A stretch of DNA of 64,000 nucleotides, from positions 2,170,001 to 2,234,000 of the forward strand of contig CM073193.1 in NCBI GenBank assembly GCA_037042915.1. The letters are read 5' to 3'. Shown here one piece after another: positions 43,729-54,153 of the stretch; the first letter of the stretch is position 1; every line of letters starts with the position of its first letter. Under the pieces are notes generated by a model. The model worked only from the letters and a program-made list of their open reading frames with translations, searched no databases and was not told the origin of the DNA. The DNA is from Auricularia sp. M13 (lineage: Eukaryota; Basidiomycota; Agaricomycetes; Auriculariales; Auriculariaceae). A program made the position numbers and the translations under genes.

Positions 43729-44908
43729 ATGGTTCACGTTGCTGCTCTTTCTCTGTCCGCGGCGCTCGTCTACGCGAGCGTCGCCAACGCCGCCGCCTGC
43801 ACCCCGCGCGCGACCACGGGGAAGCGAGGACTTGCCTGGCCGTCTGAGTAAGTCGCTGCCTGCTGATTCGTTCAGCACGGGGGAAACTCACTGAGTTGAT
43901 CATTTCCGCAGCAACCGTGAGCATTGCGCCTTCGCGTCGCGCGGCGGGCGGAGCCGGCGGCCTAAATACTGATCGATGAGCAGCCTTCAACCCCGCCCTG
44001 TTCAAGTCGCAGCAAGTGACGTGGCTCTTCGTGCGTCCCACCTCTCCCGGCGCGCCTTCACGCTCCGTCTCACGCAACCCCACGCCTTGCAGAACTGGGG
44101 CACCACCCCGCCCGCGCAGCTCAACGGCACCTTCCCCTACATCCCGCAACAGTGGTCTGCGGGAGGGATCCAGGACCTCAAGGCCGCGCTGGAGAAGCTC
44201 GACCCGAAGCCGCAGTACGTGCTGGGCTTCAACGAGCCGGACAACGACGGCCAGGCGCGTCTCAGCCCGCAGGATGCTGCCACCTGTACGTACCCTTCCG
44301 GTCCCCACTCTACCTTGCAATGCTTCGCCTCTCATCCGATCCCCACCGGAAGACTGGAAGCAGTACCTCGAGCCCCTGCGGCGCGACCTCAACGTCAAGC
44401 TCGTCTCGCCCGCGGTGACGAACGCCGGCGCGCCCGGCGGCATTGCGTGGCTGGACGACTTTGTGACGGCCTGCGCGGGCGGCTGCACGTTCGACATCGT
44501 CGGCCTTCACTGGTACGGCGGCTGGACGGGCGACCTGCAGGAGCACATCGACAACGCGAAGAAATACAACAAGCCCATCTGGCTCACCGGTTCGTCCCAT
44601 CGCCAAAGAGACCCCACCCCCGACTCACTCTCTGATTATCTGCTTGGCGTGTGTAGAGTTCGGCCTCTCGTGGGACGCCCAAGCCGCGAACTACGAAGAG
44701 TTCCTCCCGCTCGCACTCCGTAAGCCGGCTGGCCCGTGGCATCACATCCTCAAACTAACGCCACACCCTTCAACCAACAGAGCAGCTCGACAACGAGCCC
44801 GCCGTCGAGCGCTACGCCTTCTTCGGCGCGTTCCACTCCGGCCAGGGCTGGGACATGCTCGACGCCAACGGCGCGCTCACCACGCTCGGCAAGATCTACG
44901 TCCAGTAA
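43729..44908 (+). CDS. Secreted GH128 endo-beta-1,3-glucanase
   Basis: GH128 enzymes hydrolyse beta-1,3-glucan, the main fungal wall glucan. The signal peptide MVHVAALSLSAALVYASVANA is followed by KRGLAWPSDNP. The catalytic core keeps QQVTWLFNWG, VLGFNEPDNDGQA with the acid/base Glu, GLHWYGGW, and IWLTEFGLSWDAQ with the nucleophile Glu, then FFGAFHSGQGWDML near the end. Seven exons were traced; introns split LF/NW and the TEFG motif among others. The stop is 44906-44908. Length (about 255 aa) is typical for a single-domain family member. No carbohydrate-binding or GPI signal was seen. A retrotransposon is inserted 110 bp past the stop, so the 3' UTR or terminator may be affected. Confidence 0.9.
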
Positions 44909-45022
44909 ACCGCAGCCCGCCCGGTCTTAACGTAGGCACTACCGCTGAGAGCGGTAGCGAATACGCCAGGAATGCGCTTTTTTCTATCCTGTACATGGCC
45001 AAATCACGTATTTCCCACCTAT

Positions 45023-45388
45023 TGTAAACAAACCAGGCTTCGCCCGCGCCTGCTGGCAAGTTCTCGGTGTGTCTATTGAGTCACTCACAGATGATTCCTT
45101 CTGACTCATCTGTATTCTCGACATGTATAAATACTTAGCTAGTTAGATACTTGCAATTCGACCTTTGTTTGCCTTGCATTTTACTTTGGCACGTTGCCGG
45201 CCGCGTCTGATCCACGCCGCCCCGTCCCTCTCCGTCACCGCCTGCCGCCGGCCACACGACCTGCCAGGCGTAGACTCCGCGTTCCCGGGCGCCGAGTCTC
45301 TGCTTTACCGTTTGCCTGTTAGCCGCTCAGGGTTTGGACCAGCGACTCTCATTCGTGTATTAGCTCGTAAGGTACGCGTTTCCTTACA
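45023..45388 (+). repeat. 5' LTR (366 bp)
   Basis: Terminal inverted TGTAA/TTACA. It contains TATAAATA at 45126-45133, the likely promoter of the genomic RNA. It matches the 3' LTR along its full length by eye. Confidence 0.95.
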
Positions 45389-45406
45389 CTTGGTGGACGA
45401 ATCCTC
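45389..45406 (+). promoter_or_regulatory. Putative primer-binding site
   Basis: Two bases after the LTR the sequence continues TGGTGGACGAATCC. The TGG is the complement of a tRNA CCA end, as expected of a primer-binding site. I cannot name the tRNA from memory. Confidence 0.45.
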
Positions 45407-45457
45407 CTTGAGCCAGCTAACCGTTTTCACCATTGACTCACTTTCGGTACCATTGTG

Positions 45458-48400
45458 ATGTCTGACCCAGCCCGTTCCGGCCGCCCCGCTGCAGGGGAGC
45501 CGCCGCAGCATACGGTGCAGGAAGGACCTGCAGCTGCAGGTCAGACGCCCGCCACAGCGCCGGCGTCTAGCTCACAGCCCACCGTGGCTCCACCCCACGG
45601 GCCTAGTGCCCCTCATGTAATTAACCCAGTGTATTCTACACCAGTAGTAACCACAAGACGTGGAAATACTTACAAAAAGACAACGTACATACCAAAGTCC
45701 CGAAAGTTTCGCGCACCTGCTTCTGATTCTGAAGCAGAACCAATTCCAAGCGCTTTCCCAGTACCACCTGCTGCTCCTGCATCATCGCACGCAGGTGAAC
45801 GCAAGGCGAGTCAGGAGACCTCGCCTCAATCAGCGGGGGATGGCCCAGAGCGGCAGTCTGAGTCATCCGAGCGCAGAGTTTCTCCGGCGCCCACCTGGGA
45901 CTCATTCTCTCAGTCACGTGCTCCGGATGAGTCGCTGTTGGAATCGCCGAGATCCTTCGCGCAAAGCACGCCATTTGTTCGCACGGCCTTTGCCACTCCG
46001 GCTTCCGCCACTCCGACGGAGAGAAACACCCCCTCTTCGGAGGCGAAGCCAGCTACACCTCCGTTAAGGCCGACGGATATTCCATTGCCTGAGTCTCCCC
46101 CACCAGGACCAGAAGATCCATGGGCGGGATTCAAAGAGAAAGTAGCTGAGGAGAAGAAAGCCAAGAAGGAGGAGATTGAGGAATCCAAGCCCAGTCCAAT
46201 TCCCATTATCAATAAGGTGTTAGGAAACCTAGCAGGGTCTTCAATGAATATGTTCGATCTGTTCGGAACTTCGATGCAGAAGCAGAACGAGCACCTCCTC
46301 GAACTTTTCCGTGCTTTCTACAGGGAATTCACCGAGCACTCAGACAAAGGTACAATGGATGTTCTCCAGAATCTCAGAGAGTTGTTCGATGTATTTACCG
46401 ACGAGAAGTCGGATCTCAGGTTACCTACGTTTGATCAAGTAACTACGATTTTGACTCTATTGTCTCATGGAGATGCGGGATTTCTATCCCATCTCGACGC
46501 GATACAGAAGAACGTGACTATCATCCCAGACAATCATCAAGCTCTGCTTAATTTCTTGACGCAAATCGAACAGAAGCTCTCGCATGAGCAAGGAGTTCTC
46601 AAGCGGCACATCCCTACTCTGTTCGAAAAGCTGTGGGAATTAGTGCAAAAGCGGTTGGATGCGGTTCATACGGCATGGAACCACAAGTTAGAAATGGTCT
46701 GCGATGAGATGCTCAACGCGCAGAAAGAGAGATTTGAGACTCTTTTGGAGTCGTTAGACGCATCGGCGAATGATCGCACCCAGAAGCTCTACGATGCGCT
46801 TGTAGAAAGTATCAGATCTCACAATTCGTCTCACTCTCCCCATCACGCTTGCAGATGCGACGAGTCTCGAGATATTCTAGATTCGCGACTTATGAGGCTC
46901 GAGACTCTGATCAGTGAGCGGAACGGCAGAGAATGCCCTTGTCTATACGAACGAACGGATGCGAGTCGGCCTTCTCTGAGTAACGATCGTCACGACTCTC
47001 ATGATCGCTCACGCGATCAACCGCCGCATGCGCATCCTCGCGCACCCGATATGACTTTTGGACACGCCAAGGACGAGCCGCGTTCATTCCGAGTTGACTC
47101 CACTACCCCACTGCGGCCGTCGCGAGACGTTGCTGATGCTGCTGCTCATCCCGTTCACCCTATGCCCCCGCGTGTTCGCTTTCCATCACCGCCGGTGACG
47201 AGTGCCGCTACGGATTACGGCCTTGCTACTGCGTCGAGTTCGGCACCGTTCTTTTCATTTACAACCCCTGGCGCCGTCCCAGTGGACGCACGACCTTCGT
47301 CATTGCCTCCTGTCACTGCGCCACTATCGGGTCAGTCTGCTGATCCGCATTTCGTGCCTGAACAGGGGCAACCACGCGCCACCCCTGCGCCACCGTACGC
47401 ATCGCAAACCCCCACTTTTGGTCCACCTGCACCTGATATCGGCAGAGGAGGTGCTCCACCGACAGGACCTCCAGGAGGAGCACCTCCGCCAGCACCTCCA
47501 CCGCCACCTCCAGGCTCTGTTCCTGGGGCGCCTGCTCCGAACGATGCCGACGCTTGGAGAGCGTCACAAGGACTGGGCTGGTCCACGGGCTCGCAAGGAC
47601 CATCAGGGCAGGTGTACCCGAAGGTGCGTGATCTGCCAAAGTTCTCCGCCAAGACTGGCGAGGACGTCGACGTTTGGATCTCGAAACTAACTGCCATCTA
47701 CGAGCAGATGAAAGTGCCGTTCGATCACTTGTTATCCAATTTACCAACGTTACTATCAGGTGAGGCTCGCGAATGGATTACGATGCTTGCTCCTGAAATT
47801 CGTCAGAGCTACACCTCGTGGGAAGAATGGGCAGACGCCATGCGTATGGAGTTCAGAGAGGCGAACTATATGGCCAAGAAGGGCCAGGAGCTCAGACAGT
47901 GCATCTGGAGACAAGGTGAGCCTTTCTCTACTTACTTTTATTCGCGCACACGCTTGCAACGTGTAGTCATGCCCAGTGCTTCGCAAGCTGATTGCATTCA
48001 GGACTTGCTATCGGGTTTACCTGCGGAATTCCATCCGCATATCAAGTCCGGCATGGTCGCGGAGGGTGCTAAGACACTGACCACGTTCCGCAGGGTTCTA
48101 TTGGATCTGGAGCCGAGTCTCATCAAGAAGCAACCGTTTACGCCGCGAGACAGGTTCGATTCGCAGCGTAAGACTATGCAGCCACGCTTCAAGAACAACT
48201 CGTACCGCGAAACGACCAACACGACGACTTCTTCCGCGTCGCGAGCCGCGACTGTTGAAGCGAAACTGCGCGCATCGTCTGCCGCAGCTACTCAATCCAA
48301 CTCGCGACGCTTCGGTCAGAACGCGGGCCATGGAACGAAAGGAGGTCAGTCAGCTGCGAACTCGTCGGGAAACCCGCGTCCGACTAAGTCGTACGTAGCG

Positions 48401-51400
48401 GAGCCTTCGGACGAGGAAGATGACGAAGACGAGCAAGACGTGAATATCGGAGAAGAGGGTGAGTTTTCGGAACACTCCTCAGATGCTTACGATAGTGACG
48501 AAGGGGCACATTTCGCAGAATCGTATGCAGTGACGACGCGCTCGAAGTCAAAGCTCGATGACTCTGGTATTCCGTCCGCGCCTTCATCGAAGAAGTCCCG
48601 TAAGGTCCCACCGTGCGTGGACAAATTGGCAGAGGACTTACCCCGATTAGTAGGTCCTACCACGCCCGAGACTCCTTCGGCGCAGGCGCCCGTGCATGCC
48701 AAATCCAGTGACGAGCTTGATCGCGAGTTGAGGGACATGAGCTATGTGGATAAGAGTCCCGCATACGCTCCCTGCTCATTCGAAAAGTACGCACTAGGTA
48801 CTTCCTTTCGTGCCTGTATTGACACGGGTTCCTCGATATCTCTCATCGATTCGCGACTGAGAGCGCGTCACTTCAAGGTGGCAACATTGAGACCTTGCCC
48901 CTTGATCAACGTCAGAGGTGTGTCAGGTATGGCTACTATTACCCACTATATCATCCTGACAATTGTACTAGAGGACAAGTGGGGTAGGAAGGTACGCATC
49001 CCTACAAAATTATACGTTAACGACTCGGAGAGTGAACGTATCATATTAGGGAATGACTTCATTATGTTTTACGGTGGAATAGTAGATATACCGTCTCAAC
49101 GTCTTACCTTAACCAAGAACGTCCCTGAGAATTTTCAAGTCGACATCAGGGTGAGACGGGATTCTCCAGGAGCTCTCAGATCAACTGAGTGTTATACAGT
49201 AAGACCATTCCATACTGCTCGGATTCCAGCGGAGCTGACGGGGAGAATCAAGACTAGAGCATTCTACTTAGACCCTACGCCGTTAAAGGGCGGCCGAGTC
49301 CTCGCCTCTGCGGCCAGAGCGATAGGCGATTCATCGCGACGTGAACAGCTCGTCGAGATATACAATCTTGAACCCTTTCCGCTCACAATTTCGCGAGGGC
49401 AAGTGCTGGGTCGCGCTCTTCCTCTTCTGGATCGATCTCAGAAGAACGAGATCGATTCCTTCGCGACAAATGTGCGTCCAGCCGAGAACGATGTCGCGGA
49501 TCTCAAGGATTTCCGCGCGGCTCTCGCGGAGCTCGATGTGAACCCAGAGCTGACAGACGAACAGAGAGATCGTCTGCTCATGGTTCTCACAAAGTACAGG
49601 CGAGCATTCGCTTACGGCTCTCGCCCTCTGGGTCACACGAACCTGACTAAGGTCAAGATTGATACTGGTGACGCCCCCCCAGTCGCGACGCCTCCCTTCA
49701 GGGTCTCTCCCGAGGGAAGAAGGTTTATTGAGGAAGAGGTAGCTCGCCTTCTTGCCAACGATGTCATAGAGCCAGCCGATTCGCCGTGGGCCGCGAACGT
49801 GGTATTGATGAAACAACGCGGTAAGATTCGCTTTTGCGTTGATTACCGTAAGCTTAACGCAGTATCGCGTTCAGACCAATATCCGATCCCACGAATAGAC
49901 GATTATCTCAACCAATTCCAAGGCAAGAAGTTCTTCTCGACCTTTGATGCTAACGCCGGATTCAATCAGGTAGAGGTCGAGGAGGAGGATAGACCGAAGC
50001 TCGCGTTCCGCACGCCAATGGGACTGTTCCAATACAAGCGCATGCCATTCGGAATCAAGAACGGCCCTTCGATTTTTCAGCGCTGTATGGACAAAGCCCT
50101 AGGTAAGGCGAAATGGGACTACGCTGTCGTTTACATAGACGACATTATTGTCTATTCTGTTGATTTCGACACTCATCTTTCGCATCTAGAATCAGTCTTC
50201 AAGCGACTTATTCCAACGGGATTCACGTTATCACTCAAGAAATCTCACATTTGCTACTCGCAGGTGCAGGCTCTCGGTCATAACGTGAGTCGATTAGGAA
50301 TAGGCATGAAGTCCGAGAATGTCCGTGCAATCAAGGACTTTCCGGCGCCGAAGGACGTGAAGGGGATTCAAGTTTTTTTAGGCATGGCGGGATATTATCG
50401 CCGTTTCATAAAGGACTACTCCATGATAGCTCGACCTCTCACGAGACTTCTAGCCAAAGATACTGACTTCGTATGGTCCGCAGATTGTCAAAATGCGTTC
50501 GACACCCTCAAACAGAAGCTATGTGAGGAGCCGATACTAGCTCACCCGAACTACGACCGCGGGTTCCTCATCTACACGGACGGCTCGTACCTCGGAATCG
50601 GCGCAGTCCTCGCTCAAGTGGGTGATGACGGCAAGGAGCGTATCGTCTGTACGGCGTCGCGGACGCTGGTAGGCGCGGAGCAACGGTATGCGGCCACTGA
50701 GCTTGAGCTCCTCGCGATCGTTTGGGCCTTGCGGAAGTTTCATCCATACATAGAGGGTGTACCCTCTCTGAAACTCATTACTGACCATTCTGCGTTGCAG
50801 TGGATTATGGATTACAAGGGCACGAACGCCCGCATCAAGAGGTGGGTTGTAGAGTTACAAGGATGGGACGGCAAGCTGACCATAAAACACCGCCCTGGCA
50901 GATCTCACTCAAATGTGGATGCGTTGTCGCGTGCACCGGTGGTTGAGACAGCGCCAGTGATGGAAAGTGAGTCACTGCACATGTCGGTCGTCGAGACTGA
51001 CGAAGGATTCTTGTCTCAAGTCCGAGAAGGCTATAACCAAGATGCGCATTTCGCACCGATGGTAGAGGCATTCGAGGCCGGAGCCCCAGGCCAGCTGTCG
51101 CGAGATTATGAGCTGATAGACGGCATATTATTCCGCAGGTATGCGAGTGGAGATTCATATCGTAGAACGATATGTGTCCCGGACCACGCGAACTTACGAG
51201 TGAAGATTCTACGCGATCACCACGATGCGACGATCGCGGGACACCTCGGAGTAGATAAGACCATGCTGTCCATCGCCAAACTCTACTTCTGGCCACGAAT
51301 CTCTCGGGACGTCAAAACCTACGTCGCTTCATGCGACTCGTGCCAGAGGAATAAGGCAAGCAATCAGCTCCCGATTGGAATGCTCATGCCTAACGCCGTA

Positions 51401-52513
51401 GCTCCGACCAGATGGCATACAGTCACGATGGACTTCGCAGGACCCTTTGTAGAGTCTCACGATGGTCACGACATGGTGCTGGTCGTCGTCGACAAGCTTT
51501 CCAAGCGCGTGCATTACATCCCGGCACATTCCAAGGATACTGCGGCTGACACAGCCCACAGGTTCTTCAAAGAGATCGTTCGCTTGCACGGTCTTCCTGA
51601 GCGAATTATTTCCGACAGGGACAGCAAGTTTACGAGTGAGTTCTGGCAGAAACTCTTTGATAAATTGGATGTTAAGCTGGCGCTCAGCACGGCCTATCAT
51701 CCCCAAACCGATGGACAGTCTGAAGCCGCGGTGAAATCACTGAAGACGATGCTAAGACACTACGTCAATTATGCCCAAGATAATTGGTGTGAACTTCTTC
51801 CTTCATTAGAGTTCGCTTACAACAGCTCTGTGAACCCGTCTACAGGTTACTCTCCATTCGAACTGGACTGCGGATGGTTCCCTAGGCGGCCTCATGATTT
51901 AGCCATCGGAAGTGAGTCGTCAGACGAGCCGCAAGTTGATGCCTTCGTCAAGAAATTGCGCCTGGACGCTGAGAAAGCCCAGGAAATGATTCGAGCGTCA
52001 CAAGACACTCAGGCGCGCCACCACGACAAGAAACGCAGGCATCACATTTTCGCTATCGGAGATCAAGTCATGGTATCGCGAAAACACGTCACTCAGCCCT
52101 GGGAGAGGGAACGTCCCACGGAGAAGCTCATGGCCAAGTGGTTGGGGCCTTGGAAGGTCACTGAGGTGATTAACGACAATGCATACAGGCTCTTAATTCC
52201 CGCTGACATGCAGATTCACAACGTCATTAACGCCGAATACTTGAAACCCTACAAGTCCTCGCCGATCGAGTTCGCCTCCCGCGCGAACGAGCGCGCCGAG
52301 CCCGAGTACACCAAAGACGGTTCAGAATTCTTCAAAGGCGAAGAGATCCTAGACGAACGGAAACGCGGTCGGGGAATGCAGTACCTGGTCAAATTCGAAG
52401 GAATACCTCGCGACGAGAGCGTCTGGGTTGCAGCCAGGCAAGTCCAAAGCCGAGACCCAGAGTTGCTCGAGAGGTATCTGACGCAACGATCCAAGATCGT
52501 GCTGCCTGCCTGA
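45458..52513 (+). CDS. Gag-Pol polyprotein of Ty3/gypsy element (2351 aa)
   Basis: One uninterrupted frame from ATG 45458. Residues 1-210 are Pro/Ser-rich. Residues about 220-480 are helical and coiled-coil-like (EEKKAKKEEIEE onwards). A second Pro-rich linker leads to the retrotransposon Gag domain (about 718-890, PKFSAKTGEDVDVWISKL). No CCHC zinc knuckle follows, only a basic then acidic linker. Protease: ACIDTGSSISLID (about 1118). Reverse transcriptase: FCVDYRKLN (about 1458) and VVYIDDIIVYS (about 1560). RNase H: IYTDGSYLGIG (about 1706). Integrase: HHCC zinc domain (HHDATIAGHLG...CDSCQ, about 1921-1962) and DDE core (MDFAGPF, IISDRDSKF, DGQSEAAVK). A GPY/F-like stretch (KWLGPWKV) precedes the C-terminal chromodomain (EEILDERKRGRGMQYLVKFE). 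Gag and Pol are fused in frame, so no frameshift or stop bypass is needed. Confidence 0.95.
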   Translation: MSDPARSGRPAAGEPPQHTVQEGPAAAGQTPATAPASSSQPTVAPPHGPSAPHVINPVYSTPVVTTRRGNTYKKTTYIPKSRKFRAPASDSEAEPIPSAFPVPPAAPASSHAGERKASQETSPQSAGDGPERQSESSERRVSPAPTWDSFSQSRAPDESLLESPRSFAQSTPFVRTAFATPASATPTERNTPSSEAKPATPPLRPTDIPLPESPPPGPEDPWAGFKEKVAEEKKAKKEEIEESKPSPIPIINKVLGNLAGSSMNMFDLFGTSMQKQNEHLLELFRAFYREFTEHSDKGTMDVLQNLRELFDVFTDEKSDLRLPTFDQVTTILTLLSHGDAGFLSHLDAIQKNVTIIPDNHQALLNFLTQIEQKLSHEQGVLKRHIPTLFEKLWELVQKRLDAVHTAWNHKLEMVCDEMLNAQKERFETLLESLDASANDRTQKLYDALVESIRSHNSSHSPHHACRCDESRDILDSRLMRLETLISERNGRECPCLYERTDASRPSLSNDRHDSHDRSRDQPPHAHPRAPDMTFGHAKDEPRSFRVDSTTPLRPSRDVADAAAHPVHPMPPRVRFPSPPVTSAATDYGLATASSSAPFFSFTTPGAVPVDARPSSLPPVTAPLSGQSADPHFVPEQGQPRATPAPPYASQTPTFGPPAPDIGRGGAPPTGPPGGAPPPAPPPPPPGSVPGAPAPNDADAWRASQGLGWSTGSQGPSGQVYPKVRDLPKFSAKTGEDVDVWISKLTAIYEQMKVPFDHLLSNLPTLLSGEAREWITMLAPEIRQSYTSWEEWADAMRMEFREANYMAKKGQELRQCIWRQGEPFSTYFYSRTRLQRVVMPSASQADCIQDLLSGLPAEFHPHIKSGMVAEGAKTLTTFRRVLLDLEPSLIKKQPFTPRDRFDSQRKTMQPRFKNNSYRETTNTTTSSASRAATVEAKLRASSAAATQSNSRRFGQNAGHGTKGGQSAANSSGNPRPTKSYVAEPSDEEDDEDEQDVNIGEEGEFSEHSSDAYDSDEGAHFAESYAVTTRSKSKLDDSGIPSAPSSKKSRKVPPCVDKLAEDLPRLVGPTTPETPSAQAPVHAKSSDELDRELRDMSYVDKSPAYAPCSFEKYALGTSFRACIDTGSSISLIDSRLRARHFKVATLRPCPLINVRGVSGMATITHYIILTIVLEDKWGRKVRIPTKLYVNDSESERIILGNDFIMFYGGIVDIPSQRLTLTKNVPENFQVDIRVRRDSPGALRSTECYTVRPFHTARIPAELTGRIKTRAFYLDPTPLKGGRVLASAARAIGDSSRREQLVEIYNLEPFPLTISRGQVLGRALPLLDRSQKNEIDSFATNVRPAENDVADLKDFRAALAELDVNPELTDEQRDRLLMVLTKYRRAFAYGSRPLGHTNLTKVKIDTGDAPPVATPPFRVSPEGRRFIEEEVARLLANDVIEPADSPWAANVVLMKQRGKIRFCVDYRKLNAVSRSDQYPIPRIDDYLNQFQGKKFFSTFDANAGFNQVEVEEEDRPKLAFRTPMGLFQYKRMPFGIKNGPSIFQRCMDKALGKAKWDYAVVYIDDIIVYSVDFDTHLSHLESVFKRLIPTGFTLSLKKSHICYSQVQALGHNVSRLGIGMKSENVRAIKDFPAPKDVKGIQVFLGMAGYYRRFIKDYSMIARPLTRLLAKDTDFVWSADCQNAFDTLKQKLCEEPILAHPNYDRGFLIYTDGSYLGIGAVLAQVGDDGKERIVCTASRTLVGAEQRYAATELELLAIVWALRKFHPYIEGVPSLKLITDHSALQWIMDYKGTNARIKRWVVELQGWDGKLTIKHRPGRSHSNVDALSRAPVVETAPVMESESLHMSVVETDEGFLSQVREGYNQDAHFAPMVEAFEAGAPGQLSRDYELIDGILFRRYASGDSYRRTICVPDHANLRVKILRDHHDATIAGHLGVDKTMLSIAKLYFWPRISRDVKTYVASCDSCQRNKASNQLPIGMLMPNAVAPTRWHTVTMDFAGPFVESHDGHDMVLVVVDKLSKRVHYIPAHSKDTAADTAHRFFKEIVRLHGLPERIISDRDSKFTSEFWQKLFDKLDVKLALSTAYHPQTDGQSEAAVKSLKTMLRHYVNYAQDNWCELLPSLEFAYNSSVNPSTGYSPFELDCGWFPRRPHDLAIGSESSDEPQVDAFVKKLRLDAEKAQEMIRASQDTQARHHDKKRRHHIFAIGDQVMVSRKHVTQPWERERPTEKLMAKWLGPWKVTEVINDNAYRLLIPADMQIHNVINAEYLKPYKSSPIEFASRANERAEPEYTKDGSEFFKGEEILDERKRGRGMQYLVKFEGIPRDESVWVAARQVQSRDPELLERYLTQRSKIVLPA

Positions 52514-52671
52514 TACACGAGGCAGGGGTCGGCCCGATCCCTTCTTCCTCGGTGCTCTCCACCGCCGATGAACTTATCGGCCGTCCAGGCCAACCCCACG
52601 AGTTCACCGCAGTCATCTACACCATACGGTGCGCGTACACGTGCCCGTGCACTCCACCGCCATTTTGCTCA

Positions 52672-52749
52672 TATAAGGAGACTGGGGAAGAACAGCTGCT
52701 CCATCCCCTTTTTTCCGTCGCCCGTTCCTTCACCCATCCTTTCTCTTTC
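52672..52749 (+). promoter_or_regulatory. Internal promoter-like region before ORF2 of the element
   Basis: TATAAGG at 52672-52678, followed by a CT-rich tract (about 52705-52748) that ends at the ATG of ORF2. This is the layout of an ordinary host promoter and differs from the element's LTR promoter. Confidence 0.5.
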
Positions 52750-53481
52750 ATGTCCTCCTGCGATCTCGACCTTCTCGCAGTCTCGGGCTCCCTGGACGGC
52801 TTCCCGGGACAAGACATTTCATCGTCGCCGCCCGGGCAGACCCCGCTCGACATCCATGACAATCTGCTCGCCATCGAGGCTTGGCGCGAGACTGCACGCG
52901 CCGCGGCCAACGAGGGAGCGTGGATGATGCACCAGGCGACCGTTACCCCCACTCTTCTCCACTACGACGGTCCGTATGGGACGGAGGCGTACTGGCGCGC
53001 CGTCGAAGGTGTGTCCGTTACACGGCACGACCGCATAATATTGACTTCCGGACAGATTTGCACGATTCAGAATGTGTTTGAGGCAGACGGATGCTTCGAG
53101 GACTGGCGCGACAGGAACGACTCCGCGTCGGACTCGATGCCAATGTTGGCCCCGACGCGCCCCTCCTCTCCCTCTTCAGACGATTCCATCGATCGCTCCA
53201 TCCCCGGTCTTGGACACCCTGTCACCGCAGAAGAATTCGACGCTCTCGCAGCCCGCGAGAACTTCGTTCGCGACCGCGATCCAGCTGTTGCTGACTCGAC
53301 TGGCAATGCGCTCGCACTCACGCTCTACGTTCCCCCCGGACGGCGTCAGCGCGAGGAGTCCCGAGTCTTCTATCCGACTCTCATCCCAGGCGTCTTCGAC
53401 TTCGAGCCGCCGTCGGAGGAGAGGACCGCGGCTTTCATGGCTGGTGCGCTCTCACGTCGGCTCTTCCCTGCACCTGATTGA
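52750..53481 (+). CDS. Accessory ORF2 of the retrotransposon (243 aa, unknown)
   Basis: This frame lies between pol and the 3' LTR, 237 bp past the pol stop. The start ATG 52750 (MSSCDLDLLAVSGSLDGFPG) directly follows a TATA/CT-rich promoter-like stretch. The protein has no signal peptide and no long hydrophobic segment, so it does not look like an envelope protein. It contains EAWRETARAAANEGAWMMHQ, a Ser/Pro-rich linker and LTLYVPPGRRQREESRVFYP, and ends RRLFPAPD. I do not recognise a family. The frame also extends upstream without ATG to 52552, probably by chance. It may be a captured host gene. Confidence 0.6.
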   Translation: MSSCDLDLLAVSGSLDGFPGQDISSSPPGQTPLDIHDNLLAIEAWRETARAAANEGAWMMHQATVTPTLLHYDGPYGTEAYWRAVEGVSVTRHDRIILTSGQICTIQNVFEADGCFEDWRDRNDSASDSMPMLAPTRPSSPSSDDSIDRSIPGLGHPVTAEEFDALAARENFVRDRDPAVADSTGNALALTLYVPPGRRQREESRVFYPTLIPGVFDFEPPSEERTAAFMAGALSRRLFPAPD

Positions 53482-53524
53482 CATTACCATAGAGCGCATC
53501 GCGGACAACTGTCTATCAGTGGCT

Positions 53525-53935
53525 ATGTCCCCGCAGGAGTTCGCGAACCGCCTCGCCAAACTAGACGACGCCGTCAAGCTGGATCTGTATTACATCACCC
53601 GCGCGCTGCGGCTCGATGTTCCCGGCACGTCTGAACCTAAACGCGTCGTTCGCATTCGCAAGTGTGCTATCCACGTCTACGGCTTCGACTACGAGTGCGT
53701 CACAGATGACGGTCGCGTCTCTTGGCAACGCGATATCAATCTCCGTCTCGACCCCAACGCGCAGCAACTTGTGTTCGAATTTTGGGAGAACTCGTCGCGC
53801 ACGCTTAGTCTCGAACAGATTGCTAGGCTCCGCGCGCTTCCGCAGTACGCATTCGCAGAAGGTGCGCGCATCTTCAACCCCATGATGCATCGCGCTGTCT
53901 CCGAGAACGTCGTCCCCGCGCGTGCTTACGCTTGA
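53525..53935 (+). CDS. Accessory ORF3 of the retrotransposon (136 aa, unknown)
   Basis: The start ATG 53525 (MSPQEFANRLAKLDDAVKLD) lies 43 bp after the ORF2 stop, in another frame. The sequence has the composition of a folded protein (RVVRIRKCAIHVYGFDYECV, QQLVFEFWENSSRTLSLEQI). The same frame is open upstream to 53072 but there reads Ser/Arg-rich, an overlap artefact of ORF2, so the later ATG is preferred. No known domain, signal peptide or membrane segment. ORF2 and ORF3 could also be two exons of one gene, but I found no convincing splice pair. Confidence 0.5.
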   Translation: MSPQEFANRLAKLDDAVKLDLYYITRALRLDVPGTSEPKRVVRIRKCAIHVYGFDYECVTDDGRVSWQRDINLRLDPNAQQLVFEFWENSSRTLSLEQIARLRALPQYAFAEGARIFNPMMHRAVSENVVPARAYA

Positions 53936-54153
53936 TTTAATGTGCATTTTCTTGCCCCGCTTCGTCAAAGTCCATAGATTTCATTTAGATAGCTTCGCCC
54001 CGTGGGTTCACGTCACCGACTCAGAAAACCTTTAGAAAAACCCTCAGTCGATCTTTCTTTTGTAAGGCTACTCCTTCTTTACAGAATATTACTTCTTGGC
54101 TACGGAACCGCGAAGAGAGCAAAGGGACTTTGCTTATTCGGAGGGGGGGGTGA
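53936..54153 (+). other. 3' untranslated part of the element with polypurine tract
   Basis: No ORF. The purine run at 54141-54150 (GAG followed by seven G) plus TGA directly abuts the 3' LTR and is the likely plus-strand primer. Confidence 0.7.

Noticed and set aside
53072-53524. Upstream extension of retrotransposon ORF3
   Set aside because: The extension overlaps ORF2 and is Ser/Arg-rich; protein-like sequence starts at the ATG at 53525.
52750-53935. Envelope gene in the retrotransposon
   Set aside because: Neither extra ORF has a signal peptide, membrane anchor or fusion-like hydrophobic segment.
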